From Streptomyces lomondensis (GTDB lineage: Bacteria; Actinomycetota; Actinomycetes; Streptomycetales; Streptomycetaceae): a DNA stretch of 64,000 nucleotides. The stretch is from the NCBI RefSeq assembly GCF_014651035.1, contig NZ_BMWC01000001.1, forward strand, positions 434,001 through 498,000, written 5' to 3'. Made by a program: the position numbers and the translations under genes. The stretch's first letter is position 1, and each line of letters starts with the position of its first letter. The notes beneath the pieces are model-generated. The model saw nothing but the letters and a program-made list of their open reading frames with translations. It had not been told where the DNA came from and did no database searches. This document shows, piece after piece, positions 36,449-44,322 of this stretch.

Positions 36449-37477
36449 TCAGGTGGTGCGGAGGTACTTCGGTGCCGGGGGTTCCGACTTCTTCGCATCC
36501 CTGCCCAGTGTTGCCGACAGCCATTTGTCGTACGACGCCTGCCAGCCGTTCGCCGTGTCCCTGCGGTAGTCCACCAGAATCTGGTTGACCCGGCGTACCA
36601 GATCGTCCGCGTCCTTCTTCATCGCCACGCCGTAGTACTCGGCAGTGAAGGCGTCACCCTTGAGCTGGACCGTCGGATCCTGTGCCGCCTGGCTCGCGGC
36701 GAGCGCGCCGTCGGTCACCACCGCGTCGACCTCGCCGAGCTGGAGCCGTACCAGGCAGTCGAGTTGGTTGGGGACGGTGGTGGAGATGTCGGTGCCGGCG
36801 GGGAGCTTGCCGTCCTTCTGGTCCGCCTCCAGCGTGGAGTACGCCGTGGAGCCGGCCGCCGTGCAGATCCTGCGGTCCGCGAGCGTGTCGTCGTAGCCCT
36901 TGACGGGTGAGGACTTGGGGGCCAGGACCTGCTGGCCCGTCTTGAAGTAGGGCGCGGAGAAGGCGACGTCCTTGATGCGTTCGCAGTTGATCGTCATGGT
37001 GCGGACGACCATGTCCACGCGGCCGTCCTTGATCGCCGGGATGCGCTGGTCGGTCGGGATCGCCTTGAACTGGACGGCGTTCGGGTCGCCGAGGATGTCC
37101 TCGGCGATGCGGTGGACCAGGTCGATGTCGAAGCCTTCGAGCTCCGCGGTCTTGCCGCTGTTGGGGTTGCGGTATCCCCATCGGTAGCTGTTCTGGTCGA
37201 CGCCGACGACGAGCTTGCGCTTCTCGCCCTTGCGGTTCTTGATCGCCCGGATGGTGTCGCCGTCCGTGGGGGAGGGGGCGAGGGTCTGCTTCTCCGGGGA
37301 GTCGCAGTCTTCGTCCGCTTTGGTTTCGGCGGTTTCGGCGGTGTGTGTGGTGTGGGTGGCGGATTGGGTTTTGGTGGCGGCCGTCGTTCGGGGCAGGCAC
37401 AGGGCGATGAGTGCCACCAGGGCGCAGGCGATCGCCATCGTGATCACTCCGCCCCAGCCCTTGAGGGTGCTTCGCAT
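36449..37477 (-). CDS. glnH: GlnH-like amino-acid-binding protein
   Basis: The 342-residue exported or membrane-anchored protein has one N-terminal hydrophobic helix (ITMAIACALVALIALCLP), a Thr-rich linker and a type II periplasmic-binding-protein fold: KLVVGVDQNSYRWGYRNP, ELEGFDIDLVHRIAEDIL, DVAFSAPYFKTGQQV and LQLGEVDAVVTDGA. The lipobox is imperfect (IALC), so it may stay as a signal anchor. In mycobacteria an aspartate/glutamate-binding GlnH signals to PknG through GlnX; gene order here fits. GAGGAGG lies before the ATG. Confidence 0.85.
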   Translation of the reverse strand: MRSTLKGWGGVITMAIACALVALIALCLPRTTAATKTQSATHTTHTAETAETKADEDCDSPEKQTLAPSPTDGDTIRAIKNRKGEKRKLVVGVDQNSYRWGYRNPNSGKTAELEGFDIDLVHRIAEDILGDPNAVQFKAIPTDQRIPAIKDGRVDMVVRTMTINCERIKDVAFSAPYFKTGQQVLAPKSSPVKGYDDTLADRRICTAAGSTAYSTLEADQKDGKLPAGTDISTTVPNQLDCLVRLQLGEVDAVVTDGALAASQAAQDPTVQLKGDAFTAEYYGVAMKKDADDLVRRVNQILVDYRRDTANGWQASYDKWLSATLGRDAKKSEPPAPKYLRTT

Positions 37478-37506
37478 CGTCGTGCCTCCTCTCGTCCGTG
37501 GCCCGT

Positions 37507-38976
37507 TCATCGGTACTCCGAGAGCCTGCGGCCGATGCCCAGGACCGCGCCCGCGGCGCCCAGGACGGCGAGGACGGCGGCGCCTGCCGACAGGCCCGTC
37601 AGGGCGTCCCGGCCGTCGCCGGCCGCGCGCTTGAACTCGGCCTCCTCGTGCGCGAGGGCCGTGCGCAGGTTCGCGTCGACGCTGTCGAAGCACTCGCCGG
37701 TCGTGCCCTTGGTGCCGATGACCATGTCCAGTGCCTGCTGGTAGTTGCCGTTCTCGTCCTGCTCGCGGGCCGCGGAGTGGCGCTTCTGCCACTCCTTCAT
37801 GTTGCCCACGGCGGCGGTGACCGGCTGTTCGCCTGAGGGGTCGTCGGCGAGGTTCCCGGCTTCCGCCAGGTGCCGGCCGAGGGCCTTGATGTCCGTGCCG
37901 AAGTCGTGGTCGTAGGCGTCGTACGTCTCGTCGCCGACCTTCTTCGTCTCGGCGCCGCGGGCCACCAGTGTCAGGTTCTCGTTGCCGCGGGCCTTGAGGG
38001 AGGCGATGCGGGCGTCGTGCAGGACGTTCAGGGAGCGGACGCCGTGGTCGTAGGAGTCGTTCAGGCCCGCGCGGGCGACGCTGTGGCCGACGATCAGCCA
38101 CAGCAGGACGACGGTCGCTGTCGCCGTGGCCGCGACCAGGCCGTGGTTCAGGACCCTGTTCGTCCGCTGGTACGTGCGGTGTTGGGCCCAGGCGAGGGCG
38201 GCGAGGGCGGCGATGCCGAGGGCGATGGCCGCCCAGGGGTAGGGCGTGGCGTCCGCGTAGTCCCCCTGGAGGCGCTGGTTCTCCTTCTTGTACAGGTCCT
38301 CCGCCGCCGGGAGCATCTGCTGCTGCATCTTCTCGTTGGCGTAGCGGAGGTAGGCGCCGCCGACGGGGAAGCCCTGGCGGTTGTAGGTGCGGGCGCGTTC
38401 GACCAGGCCCTTGTACTCCGGGAGGAGTCTGTTGAGCTTGGCGATCGTCGCGGTGGACGGGGAGTCCGGGTCCGCGTTGGCGGCGGCGTTGACGAGTTTC
38501 TCGGCGGCCGTGCGGATGTCTTTCTCGTAGCGGTCGCGGGTGGCGGCCGTTTCCTGGCCGCCGGCGAGGAAGCCGCTGGAGGCGGCGGTGTTGGCGTCCG
38601 CGAGGGAGCGGTAGATGTCGGCCGCGTCCGAGCTGAGGGGCTGGCTGCTGGTGAGGACGTCGTCGGCGGCGGCCGCGCGGTCCGTCATCTGCCAGGCGGT
38701 GACGGTGCCGAAGGCGATGACGAGGAGGGCCAGGAGGGCGCCGATGATGCGGAGGCGGCCGGGTTCCGTGGTGGCGGCGGCGCGGAGTTGGTCCAGGCCC
38801 TCGGCGAAGGCGGTGCGGCGGGGGGCCGGGGGTGGGGGTGGTGTGCTGGTGCCGCTGGGGGGTCGGGACGGTGGTGCGGGTTGTGCGGGTACGGCCGGGA
38901 GGGTGGGCAGGCTGGGGCCCGGTGGTGGTGTGCTGCTCTTCGGCGCGTATGTCACTGTGACCTCCCCCATGGTCAT
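37507..38976 (-). CDS. GlnX-like membrane sensor protein
   Basis: The 489-residue protein has a Pro-rich cytoplasmic N-terminus, then two membrane-spanning segments bracketing an extracellular helical domain (SSQPLSSDAADIYRSLADANTAASS...), two further helices (YPWAAIALGIAALAALAWA, VAATATATVVLLWLIVGH) and another extracytoplasmic helical domain ending in a last membrane helix (LSAGAAVLAVLGAAGAVLGIG). The fold recalls methyl-accepting-type sensory domains and the GlnX protein that links GlnH to PknG in mycobacteria. It lies 29 bp upstream of the glnH-like gene. The ATG at 38976 is chosen; 38970 is possible. Confidence 0.8.
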   Translation of the reverse strand: MTMGEVTVTYAPKSSTPPPGPSLPTLPAVPAQPAPPSRPPSGTSTPPPPPAPRRTAFAEGLDQLRAAATTEPGRLRIIGALLALLVIAFGTVTAWQMTDRAAAADDVLTSSQPLSSDAADIYRSLADANTAASSGFLAGGQETAATRDRYEKDIRTAAEKLVNAAANADPDSPSTATIAKLNRLLPEYKGLVERARTYNRQGFPVGGAYLRYANEKMQQQMLPAAEDLYKKENQRLQGDYADATPYPWAAIALGIAALAALAWAQHRTYQRTNRVLNHGLVAATATATVVLLWLIVGHSVARAGLNDSYDHGVRSLNVLHDARIASLKARGNENLTLVARGAETKKVGDETYDAYDHDFGTDIKALGRHLAEAGNLADDPSGEQPVTAAVGNMKEWQKRHSAAREQDENGNYQQALDMVIGTKGTTGECFDSVDANLRTALAHEEAEFKRAAGDGRDALTGLSAGAAVLAVLGAAGAVLGIGRRLSEYR

Positions 38977-39181
38977 CCGTCGCCGCAAGTATCGCTGCCG
39001 GGACTGACATCCGCACCGGCCTTGCCTCGATCTTGATGGGATCGCAGCGTGAAGCACCACCGCTTGTAGGAACACGTCGGGGGAGGTGGTTCGGTTCCCG
39101 TGGGGGGTGCGGAGTGCCTGCGGCGGCCTGCGCGGGTGGGGTGGGGGTGCGCGTTGCGCCTTCGCGTCGGGGGTGGGTCGG

Positions 39182-39288
39182 GGCCGCGTCGGGGGGTGTC
39201 CGTCCTCGGAACGGCGCGATGGGGTGTCGTACCGACTCACTGGCGTTGACGCGCCAACCGCTGCGGGCGGACACCCCCCGACACGGCC
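39182..39288. repeat. 21-bp inverted repeats flanking 65 bp (MITE-like or hairpin)
   Basis: The left arm (39182-39202, core GTCGGGGGGTGTCCG) and right arm (39268-39288, core CGGACACCCCCCGAC) match at 20 of 21 positions. The 65-bp centre has no gene. It could be a miniature mobile element, an attenuator or a regulatory stem-loop. Confidence 0.75.
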
Positions 39289-39422
39289 CCTTCTCGCCGT
39301 ACGCGGGTGCGGGCGCGTGATCGTTGCCCTAGCTGCGGGCAGTCGTGCCGCTGGGGCGGCACGGGTGGGCGCAGCGGCACCCCGCTCCGCCGGGCTGCGG
39401 AGCAACGCCGCCGAGTGTGTCC

Positions 39423-39540
39423 TGGACGCCGAAGTGCCTCGCGGGTGCGGGACAGTCGGCCGTGTTCCAGGAGCAGGTCCAGGGCGGCCCGGTCGTTCAT
39501 GCCGCGCAGGACGCGCGGGGTGCCCGGCGTGCCGGTGGTT
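39423..39540 (-). pseudogene. N-terminal relic of a ROK-family regulator
   Basis: On the minus strand the frame reads TPGTPRVLRGMNDRAALDLL, then LEHGRLSRTREAL. This resembles the start of ROK transcriptional regulators, before the helix-turn-helix continues with GLSKPTASQ. Here the similarity stops after SRT and the rest is missing, so it is a short relic in an otherwise gene-free region (38977-39600). Confidence 0.5.
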
Positions 39541-39554
39541 CAAAGTTTCCTGTT

Positions 39555-39589
39555 GAGGGCGGCACCCGCAAGGCCCGGGTGCCGCCCTC
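39555..39589 (-). terminator. Terminator after the MscS gene
   Basis: A perfect 14-bp stem (GAGGGCGGCACCCG / CGGGTGCCGCCCTC) with a 7-nt loop stands 12 bp beyond the MscS stop. It lacks a long U run but its strength fits a Streptomyces-type terminator. Confidence 0.75.
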
Positions 39590-39600
39590 TCCGTGAGCGG

Positions 39601-40710
39601 CTACTTCGTGGTGCTCGTGGGTGCCGGCGGAGCGAGCGGGGACGCCGCCGCCGACTGCGGGGACGTGGCGTTCGCGTACGCCGACGGGGCCGCCATCCCC
39701 GCCGTCGGGTCGGCGGGCGCCTCCTCCACCGGGGCCGTGGCGCCGCCGACGATCCGGATGTCCGCCGCGTCGAAGGCCCGCTTGACGCGCCAGCGCAGCT
39801 CGCGCTCCACGGTCAGGGACTTGCCGGGCATCGTCTTGGCCGAGACGCGCACGACCATGGAGTCCAGCAGGACGCTGTCGAGGCCGAGCACCTCGATCGG
39901 GCCCCACAGCAGCTCGTTCCAGGGCTCCTCGGCGCCCATCTTCTCGGCGACCTCGTCGAGGGTGGCCTTCACCTTGTCCAGGTCCTCGCCGGAGTGGACC
40001 GTGACGTCGACGTTGGCCGTCGCCCAGCCCTGCGAGAGGTTGCCGATGCGCTTGACCTCGCCGTTGCGGACGTACCAGATCTCGCCGTTGTCGCCGCGCA
40101 GCTTGGTCACGCGCAGGCCCACCTCGATCACCTCGCCGGAGGCGACGCCCGCGTCGATCGTGTCGCCGACGCCGTACTGGTCCTCCAGGATCATGAAGAC
40201 GCCGGAGAGGAAGTCCGTGACCAGGTTGCGGGCGCCGAAGCCGATCGCCACGCCGGCGACACCGGCCGAGGCCAGCAGCGGGGCGAGGTTGATCTGGAAC
40301 GTGCCCAGGATCATCAGCGCGGCCGTGCCGATGATCAGGAAGGACGCCACCGAGCGCAGCACCGAGCCGATGGCCTGCGAGCGCTGGCGGCGGCGTTCGA
40401 CGTTGACGAGCAGCCCGCCGAGCGCGGTGCCGTCCACGGCCTGGACGGTGCGGTTCATGCGGTCTATCAGCTTGGTGATCGCCCGGCGTACGACGACCCG
40501 CAGCACCGCCGCTATCACCACGATCAGCAGGACGCGCAGGCCGATCGCGAGCCACGTCGACCAGTTCTGCTCGACCCAGCCGGCGGCGTTCGTCGCGCTC
40601 TCCTGGGCGTCCTGGAGCGAGGGCACTCTCGGGGTCTCTGTGTCCGAGGGGGTCGGCGACGGCGACGGGCCGGCGGCGAGCAGGACGGCGTCCGCAATGG
40701 ACAAGGACAC
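39601..40710 (-). CDS. MscS-family mechanosensitive channel
   Basis: The 369-residue protein has a Ser/Thr/Pro-rich start, three membrane helices (WLAIGLRVLLIVVIAAVLR, SVLRSVASFLIIGTAALMIL, LLASAGVAGVAIGFGARNLV) and the MscS beta domain: FLSGVFMILEDQYGVGDTI and RGDNGEIWYVRNGEVKRIGN. The pore helix sequence GVAGVAIGFGA is typical. It releases solutes on hypo-osmotic shock. The C-terminal tail is Ala/Pro-rich. Its stop is near the strong hairpin at 39555. It appears to be monocistronic, with a 313-bp region upstream (40711-41023) that holds no gene. Confidence 0.9.
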   Translation of the reverse strand: MSLSIADAVLLAAGPSPSPTPSDTETPRVPSLQDAQESATNAAGWVEQNWSTWLAIGLRVLLIVVIAAVLRVVVRRAITKLIDRMNRTVQAVDGTALGGLLVNVERRRQRSQAIGSVLRSVASFLIIGTAALMILGTFQINLAPLLASAGVAGVAIGFGARNLVTDFLSGVFMILEDQYGVGDTIDAGVASGEVIEVGLRVTKLRGDNGEIWYVRNGEVKRIGNLSQGWATANVDVTVHSGEDLDKVKATLDEVAEKMGAEEPWNELLWGPIEVLGLDSVLLDSMVVRVSAKTMPGKSLTVERELRWRVKRAFDAADIRIVGGATAPVEEAPADPTAGMAAPSAYANATSPQSAAASPLAPPAPTSTTK

Positions 40711-41023
40711 GGCAGGTACCTCCAGGTGCAGCGGTCTGCCCCGGTGCGGTGGTCCTGGGGGGTCAAGGTCACGGTTGGGTCACCGAAGGGGCAGAACCAC
40801 CACACTAACGGGGCATTGTGTGTGCTCCCGAAGAATGTGTGAAGGAGAGACCGTCCTCACCTGGGCTTGAACAGGCCATGGTCCGGGGGATGAATCAGAT
40901 GTGGTCGAAAACACTCCCAGCCCGTTACGGGGACATGGTGGCGCTTCCACCAGGCCTGAGGGGAGACTGGCTACGAATCGTCCCGGCGCGAGCCACGCGC
41001 CGCCGGCGTCCAAGGAGGCATCC
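40711..41023. promoter_or_regulatory. Divergent promoter region between MscS and HNH genes
   Basis: This 313-bp non-coding stretch lies between divergently transcribed genes and should carry both promoters. I see no clear consensus or repeat apart from the strong ribosome site at 41012 for the HNH gene. Confidence 0.3.
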
Positions 41024-41560
41024 GTGCCGCATGTCCTGGTCCTCAACGCGTCGTACGAGCCGCTAGGCGTCGTACCGCTCCGCCGCGCGCTCGTCCTCGT
41101 CCTCGAGAACAAGGCCGTATGCCTCGAGGAGTCCGGCGCCTATCTGCACAGCGCGACCGTCACAGTCCCCGCACCCAGCGTGGTCCGGCTCAAGCGATTC
41201 GTCCGGGTTCCCTATCGGGGGCCCGTTCCTCTGACCCGCCGGGCGCTGTTCGCCCGCGACGGGGGCCGGTGCATGTACTGCGGTGGCGTCGCAACCAGCG
41301 TCGACCACGTCATCCCGCGCAGCCGCGGGGGCAAGCACGTCTGGGACAACGTGGTGGCGTCCTGCCGCCGCTGCAACCACGTGAAGGCCGACCGTCACCT
41401 CTTCGAGATCGGCTGGCGGCTGCGCCACAAACCCGCCCCGCCCACCGGCCTGGCCTGGCGCATCATCGGGACCGGCCATAGGGACCCGCGCTGGCTGCCG
41501 TACTTGCAGCCGTACGGCGCGGACGACGCCTTGGCCCGGATCGACGGCATTTCCGCCTGA
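41024..41560 (+). CDS. HNH endonuclease
   Basis: The 178-residue protein has an N-terminal segment (PHVLVLNASYEPLGVVPLRR) and an HNH domain: CMYCGGVATSVDHVIPRSRGG, then VASCRRCNHVKADR. Two CxxC pairs bind zinc and the DHV and HN residues give the catalytic core. Close relatives are present in nearly all streptomycetes; the substrate is not known and a housekeeping role is likely. The GTG at 41024 is chosen because AAGGAGG lies 6 nt upstream; earlier starts lack it. Confidence 0.88.
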   Translation: MPHVLVLNASYEPLGVVPLRRALVLVLENKAVCLEESGAYLHSATVTVPAPSVVRLKRFVRVPYRGPVPLTRRALFARDGGRCMYCGGVATSVDHVIPRSRGGKHVWDNVVASCRRCNHVKADRHLFEIGWRLRHKPAPPTGLAWRIIGTGHRDPRWLPYLQPYGADDALARIDGISA

Positions 41561-41668
41561 CGACGATCCGGGCCTTCGTATTGCCGCGTGCGGCCCCCGG
41601 CCCCGGGGAACCCCCGTTCCCCCGGGGCCGACCCGTTGCGGCGGGCCCGGCCGCAGCGTCCGCGCGGC

Positions 41669-43024
41669 TCAGGCGTACCGCAGCTCCCCGGGGCGCACCG
41701 AGCGGCGCAGCAGCGGCAGTGAGGTGGCCGCGGCCAGCAGGCAGGCGGCGTAGACGGCGACGGGCACCAGGGACGTCACCCAGGGCACCGGGCGGCCACT
41801 GAGCGTGGCGTACCAGGTGCCGATCGCCATGCCGCCCAGGCCCGCGAGCAGCACCGCGGGCGCCAGCGGCAGCGCGGTCTCCAGCAGCAGGGCGCGGCCG
41901 AGCACCGTGCGCGGCACCCCGGCGGCGACCTGTGCGGCCAGGCCCCGGCGGCGGGCGGCCAGGGACTCGGCGGTGCCGACGGCGAGGCCGGACAGGGTGA
42001 TCGCGAAGGCGACGACGATGGCGGCGCCGGTGAGGTCGAGGCCGGTGGTGTAGTAGGAGGCGCTCTCGGCGAGGTTCCGCTCGGTGTGCACCACGTCGCT
42101 CAGCACCTGCCGGATGCCCGCGAAGCCGGTCCCGACGACCGTCACCAGCAGCACCGCCGCGTGGGTGCGGGCGGCCGCCCAGGGGTCGTCGCGCAGCCGT
42201 TCCGCCGCGATCAGCGTCGCCGCCGACCGGGCCCGGGCCGCGAGGATCCGCCCGGTCGCCTTCGCGGTGGCCCCGGAGAGCCACACCGCGCCCGCGCCGA
42301 CCGCGAGAACCACGCCCATCAGTTGCAGCGGCAGCTCGCCGGTCGGCCGGTCGGGGGCGGCCGTCGACGTGGTGGCCACGGTCAGCAGCGCCAGCACCGC
42401 GACGAGCAGGACCCCGGCCAGGAACAGCAGCCCCGGCCCCCGTCCGGTGCGCGGCCCGACCCGGCGCACCCAGCCGAGCGGGGAGGCCACGACCCGGCGC
42501 AGCGCCAGTGCGCCCGCGGCCGCGCCCAGCACCGGTACGGCGACGGCGACCAGGGCGATCCCGGCCCAGGCCAGGGCGGTCGGCCGGTCCCACAGGCGCA
42601 GCAGGAGCAGCACAGAGAAGACGGTGGCGACCGCCGAGCCCAGCAGACAGGCCAGCCCGGTCTCCAGCCCGGCGATCCGCCGCACCTGCCAGGGCGTCGC
42701 CCCGGCCAGCCGCAGCCCGGCCAGCCGCCGGTCGCGGTGCGCCGCGCCGATCCGGGCGCACTGGCCGAGGAAGCCGAGCACGGGCACGAGCAGGAGCAGC
42801 AGGCCGACGATCACGCCGGACCGGGTGCCGGGCTCGTCCAGCAGGCCCGCGGCGACCGGCACCCGGTAGCTGCCCCGCAGCGTGGCCAGGGCGACGGCGG
42901 CCAGCGCGAACCCCGTCGCGAGCGCGGCGCCCGTCGCCGTCAGCGCGACCCGCCACCACTCGCCTCGATCGGAACCGCGGGTGAGCTCCCAGGCCAGGCG
43001 CAGATCGGAGCGCAGGGCTCTCAT
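41669..43024 (-). CDS. ABC transporter permease, FtsX/MacB type
   Basis: The 451-residue protein has about ten membrane helices in two FtsX-like halves. Each half has a conserved loop: AHRDRRLAGLRLAGATPWQVRR in the first and AARRRGLAAQVAAGVPRTVLGR in the second. Such permeases work with an ATPase in LolCDE/MacB-like export or stress sensing. It overlaps the ATPase gene by 4 nt (ATGA). Its substrate is unknown; regulation by PadR suggests drug or peptide response. Confidence 0.85.
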   Translation of the reverse strand: MRALRSDLRLAWELTRGSDRGEWWRVALTATGAALATGFALAAVALATLRGSYRVPVAAGLLDEPGTRSGVIVGLLLLLVPVLGFLGQCARIGAAHRDRRLAGLRLAGATPWQVRRIAGLETGLACLLGSAVATVFSVLLLLRLWDRPTALAWAGIALVAVAVPVLGAAAGALALRRVVASPLGWVRRVGPRTGRGPGLLFLAGVLLVAVLALLTVATTSTAAPDRPTGELPLQLMGVVLAVGAGAVWLSGATAKATGRILAARARSAATLIAAERLRDDPWAAARTHAAVLLVTVVGTGFAGIRQVLSDVVHTERNLAESASYYTTGLDLTGAAIVVAFAITLSGLAVGTAESLAARRRGLAAQVAAGVPRTVLGRALLLETALPLAPAVLLAGLGGMAIGTWYATLSGRPVPWVTSLVPVAVYAACLLAAATSLPLLRRSVRPGELRYA

Positions 43025-43707
43025 GCCGTCACCCCCAGCGCCGTCACGACGCCGTCCCGCAGCTGGACCTCGCGGTCCGCGTACGCCGCCACCTGGGCGT
43101 CGTGCGTGATCAGCAGGACCGCCGTGCCCGACTCGCGGGCCGTGTGCACGAGGGCCGTCATCACCTGCTCGCCGGCCAGGGAGTCCAGTGCTCCCGTCGG
43201 CTCGTCGGCGAAGACGACCTTCGGACCGGTGACCAGGGCCCGGGCCAGCGCGGCCCGCTGGGCCTGCCCGCCGCTCATCTCGCCCGGCCGCAGGTCCTGC
43301 TGGCCGTGCACGCCGAACCGCTCCAGCCACTCGCCGGCCCGGGCCCGGGCGCGGGCCCGGTCGGTGCCGGCCAGCAGCAGCGGCAGGGCGACGTTGTCCA
43401 GGGCCGTCAGCTCGGGGATGAGCTGCCCGAACTGGAACACCACGCCGAACTCGGTGCGGCGCAGCTCGCTCAGCCGCTTCTCGGGCAGGTCCTCCAGGCG
43501 CCGGCCGTCGTACGTCACCGAGCCCTCGTCGGGCCGGACGATCCCGGCCAGGCAGTGCAGCAGCGTCGACTTCCCGCTGCCGCTCGCGCCGGTCACGGCG
43601 AGGATCTCGCCCGTACCCAGCTCGATCGACGCGCCGCGCAGGGCGGGTGTCCTGCCGTGCGCCTTGGTGAGGCCTGTGGCCGTGAGAACAGGCACGGGTC
43701 TGGTCAT
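43021..43707 (-). CDS. ABC transporter ATP-binding protein
   Basis: The 228-residue ATPase has Walker A GASGSGKST (about 39-47), Q-loop FQFGQLIPEL, signature MSGGQAQRAALARAL and Walker B VVFADEPTGALD with switch His in LITHD. It belongs to the LolD/MacB-type subfamily and pairs with the FtsX permease. It overlaps padR and the permease by 4 nt each, so the three genes are translationally coupled. Confidence 0.93.
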   Translation of the reverse strand: MTRPVPVLTATGLTKAHGRTPALRGASIELGTGEILAVTGASGSGKSTLLHCLAGIVRPDEGSVTYDGRRLEDLPEKRLSELRRTEFGVVFQFGQLIPELTALDNVALPLLLAGTDRARARARAGEWLERFGVHGQQDLRPGEMSGGQAQRAALARALVTGPKVVFADEPTGALDSLAGEQVMTALVHTARESGTAVLLITHDAQVAAYADREVQLRDGVVTALGVTA

Positions 43708-44237
43708 GCTGCGTCGACCTCCGCGGTCAGGGTGGTGAGCCGGGCCGCTGTGGTGCTCATCCAGCGGAGGTCGGCGTCGAGGTGGTTGAGGGCGTAGTCC
43801 GCCGAGAGCACGGTCGCCAGGTCGGCGCCCTGGGCGGCCTTGACCGCTGTGAGCTCCCGCATCCGCTCCATGTGGGCGGCGCGCTGGGCGTTCAGGTACG
43901 CGGCCGGGTCGCCGCCGGCGAGGATCGCGACGACGACCTTGGCGAAGATCTCGTTCGTCACGAAGGGCGCGGGCGGCGCGATCTCCCCGGCCCAGCGGGA
44001 CAGTTCGTCCGCCCCCTGGTCCGTCGAGCGGTACATCGTCCGCTCCGGGCCGCCGTCCGAGTCGGTGCCCTCGACCTCGGCGAGGCCGTCCCGGACGAGG
44101 CGTTGGAGGGTCGTGTAGACCTGCCCGTAGGCCAGCGGGCGGGCCTGCGGGAAGCGTTCGTCGTGGCGTCGCTTGAGGTCGTAGCCGTGGCTGGGACCCG
44201 TGGCGAGCAGGCCCAGCAGGACGTGGCGGGTGCTCAT
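43704..44237 (-). CDS. PadR family transcriptional regulator
   Basis: The 177-residue protein has a winged helix (STRHVLLGLLATGPSHGYDLKR, QVYTTLQRLVRDGLAEVEG) and a C-terminal helical dimer domain. PadR regulators respond to small molecules, often by derepressing transporters. It heads the ATPase-permease operon, and a perfect palindrome just upstream (44252-44271) is its likely operator, implying autoregulation. ATG at 44237 is chosen (MSTRHVLL); ATG at 44246 would add MIA. There is no clear ribosome site, so a leaderless message is possible. Confidence 0.9.
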   Translation of the reverse strand: MSTRHVLLGLLATGPSHGYDLKRRHDERFPQARPLAYGQVYTTLQRLVRDGLAEVEGTDSDGGPERTMYRSTDQGADELSRWAGEIAPPAPFVTNEIFAKVVVAILAGGDPAAYLNAQRAAHMERMRELTAVKAAQGADLATVLSADYALNHLDADLRWMSTTAARLTTLTAEVDAA

Positions 44238-44251
44238 GGCGATCATTATGT

Positions 44252-44271
44252 ACTCAGTACATGTACTGAGT
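44252..44271. promoter_or_regulatory. PadR operator: perfect 20-bp palindrome
   Basis: ACTCAGTACATGTACTGAGT is its own reverse complement. It stands 15-34 bp before the padR start, overlapping the expected promoter. PadR family sites often centre on ATGTAC, as here. It should mediate autorepression of the PadR-ABC operon. Confidence 0.75.
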
Positions 44272-44322
44272 GAATAGTGGGAGCCGAAGAAGTTCGCCGA
44301 TCCGGGTTCCGGGGGCGGGGGG

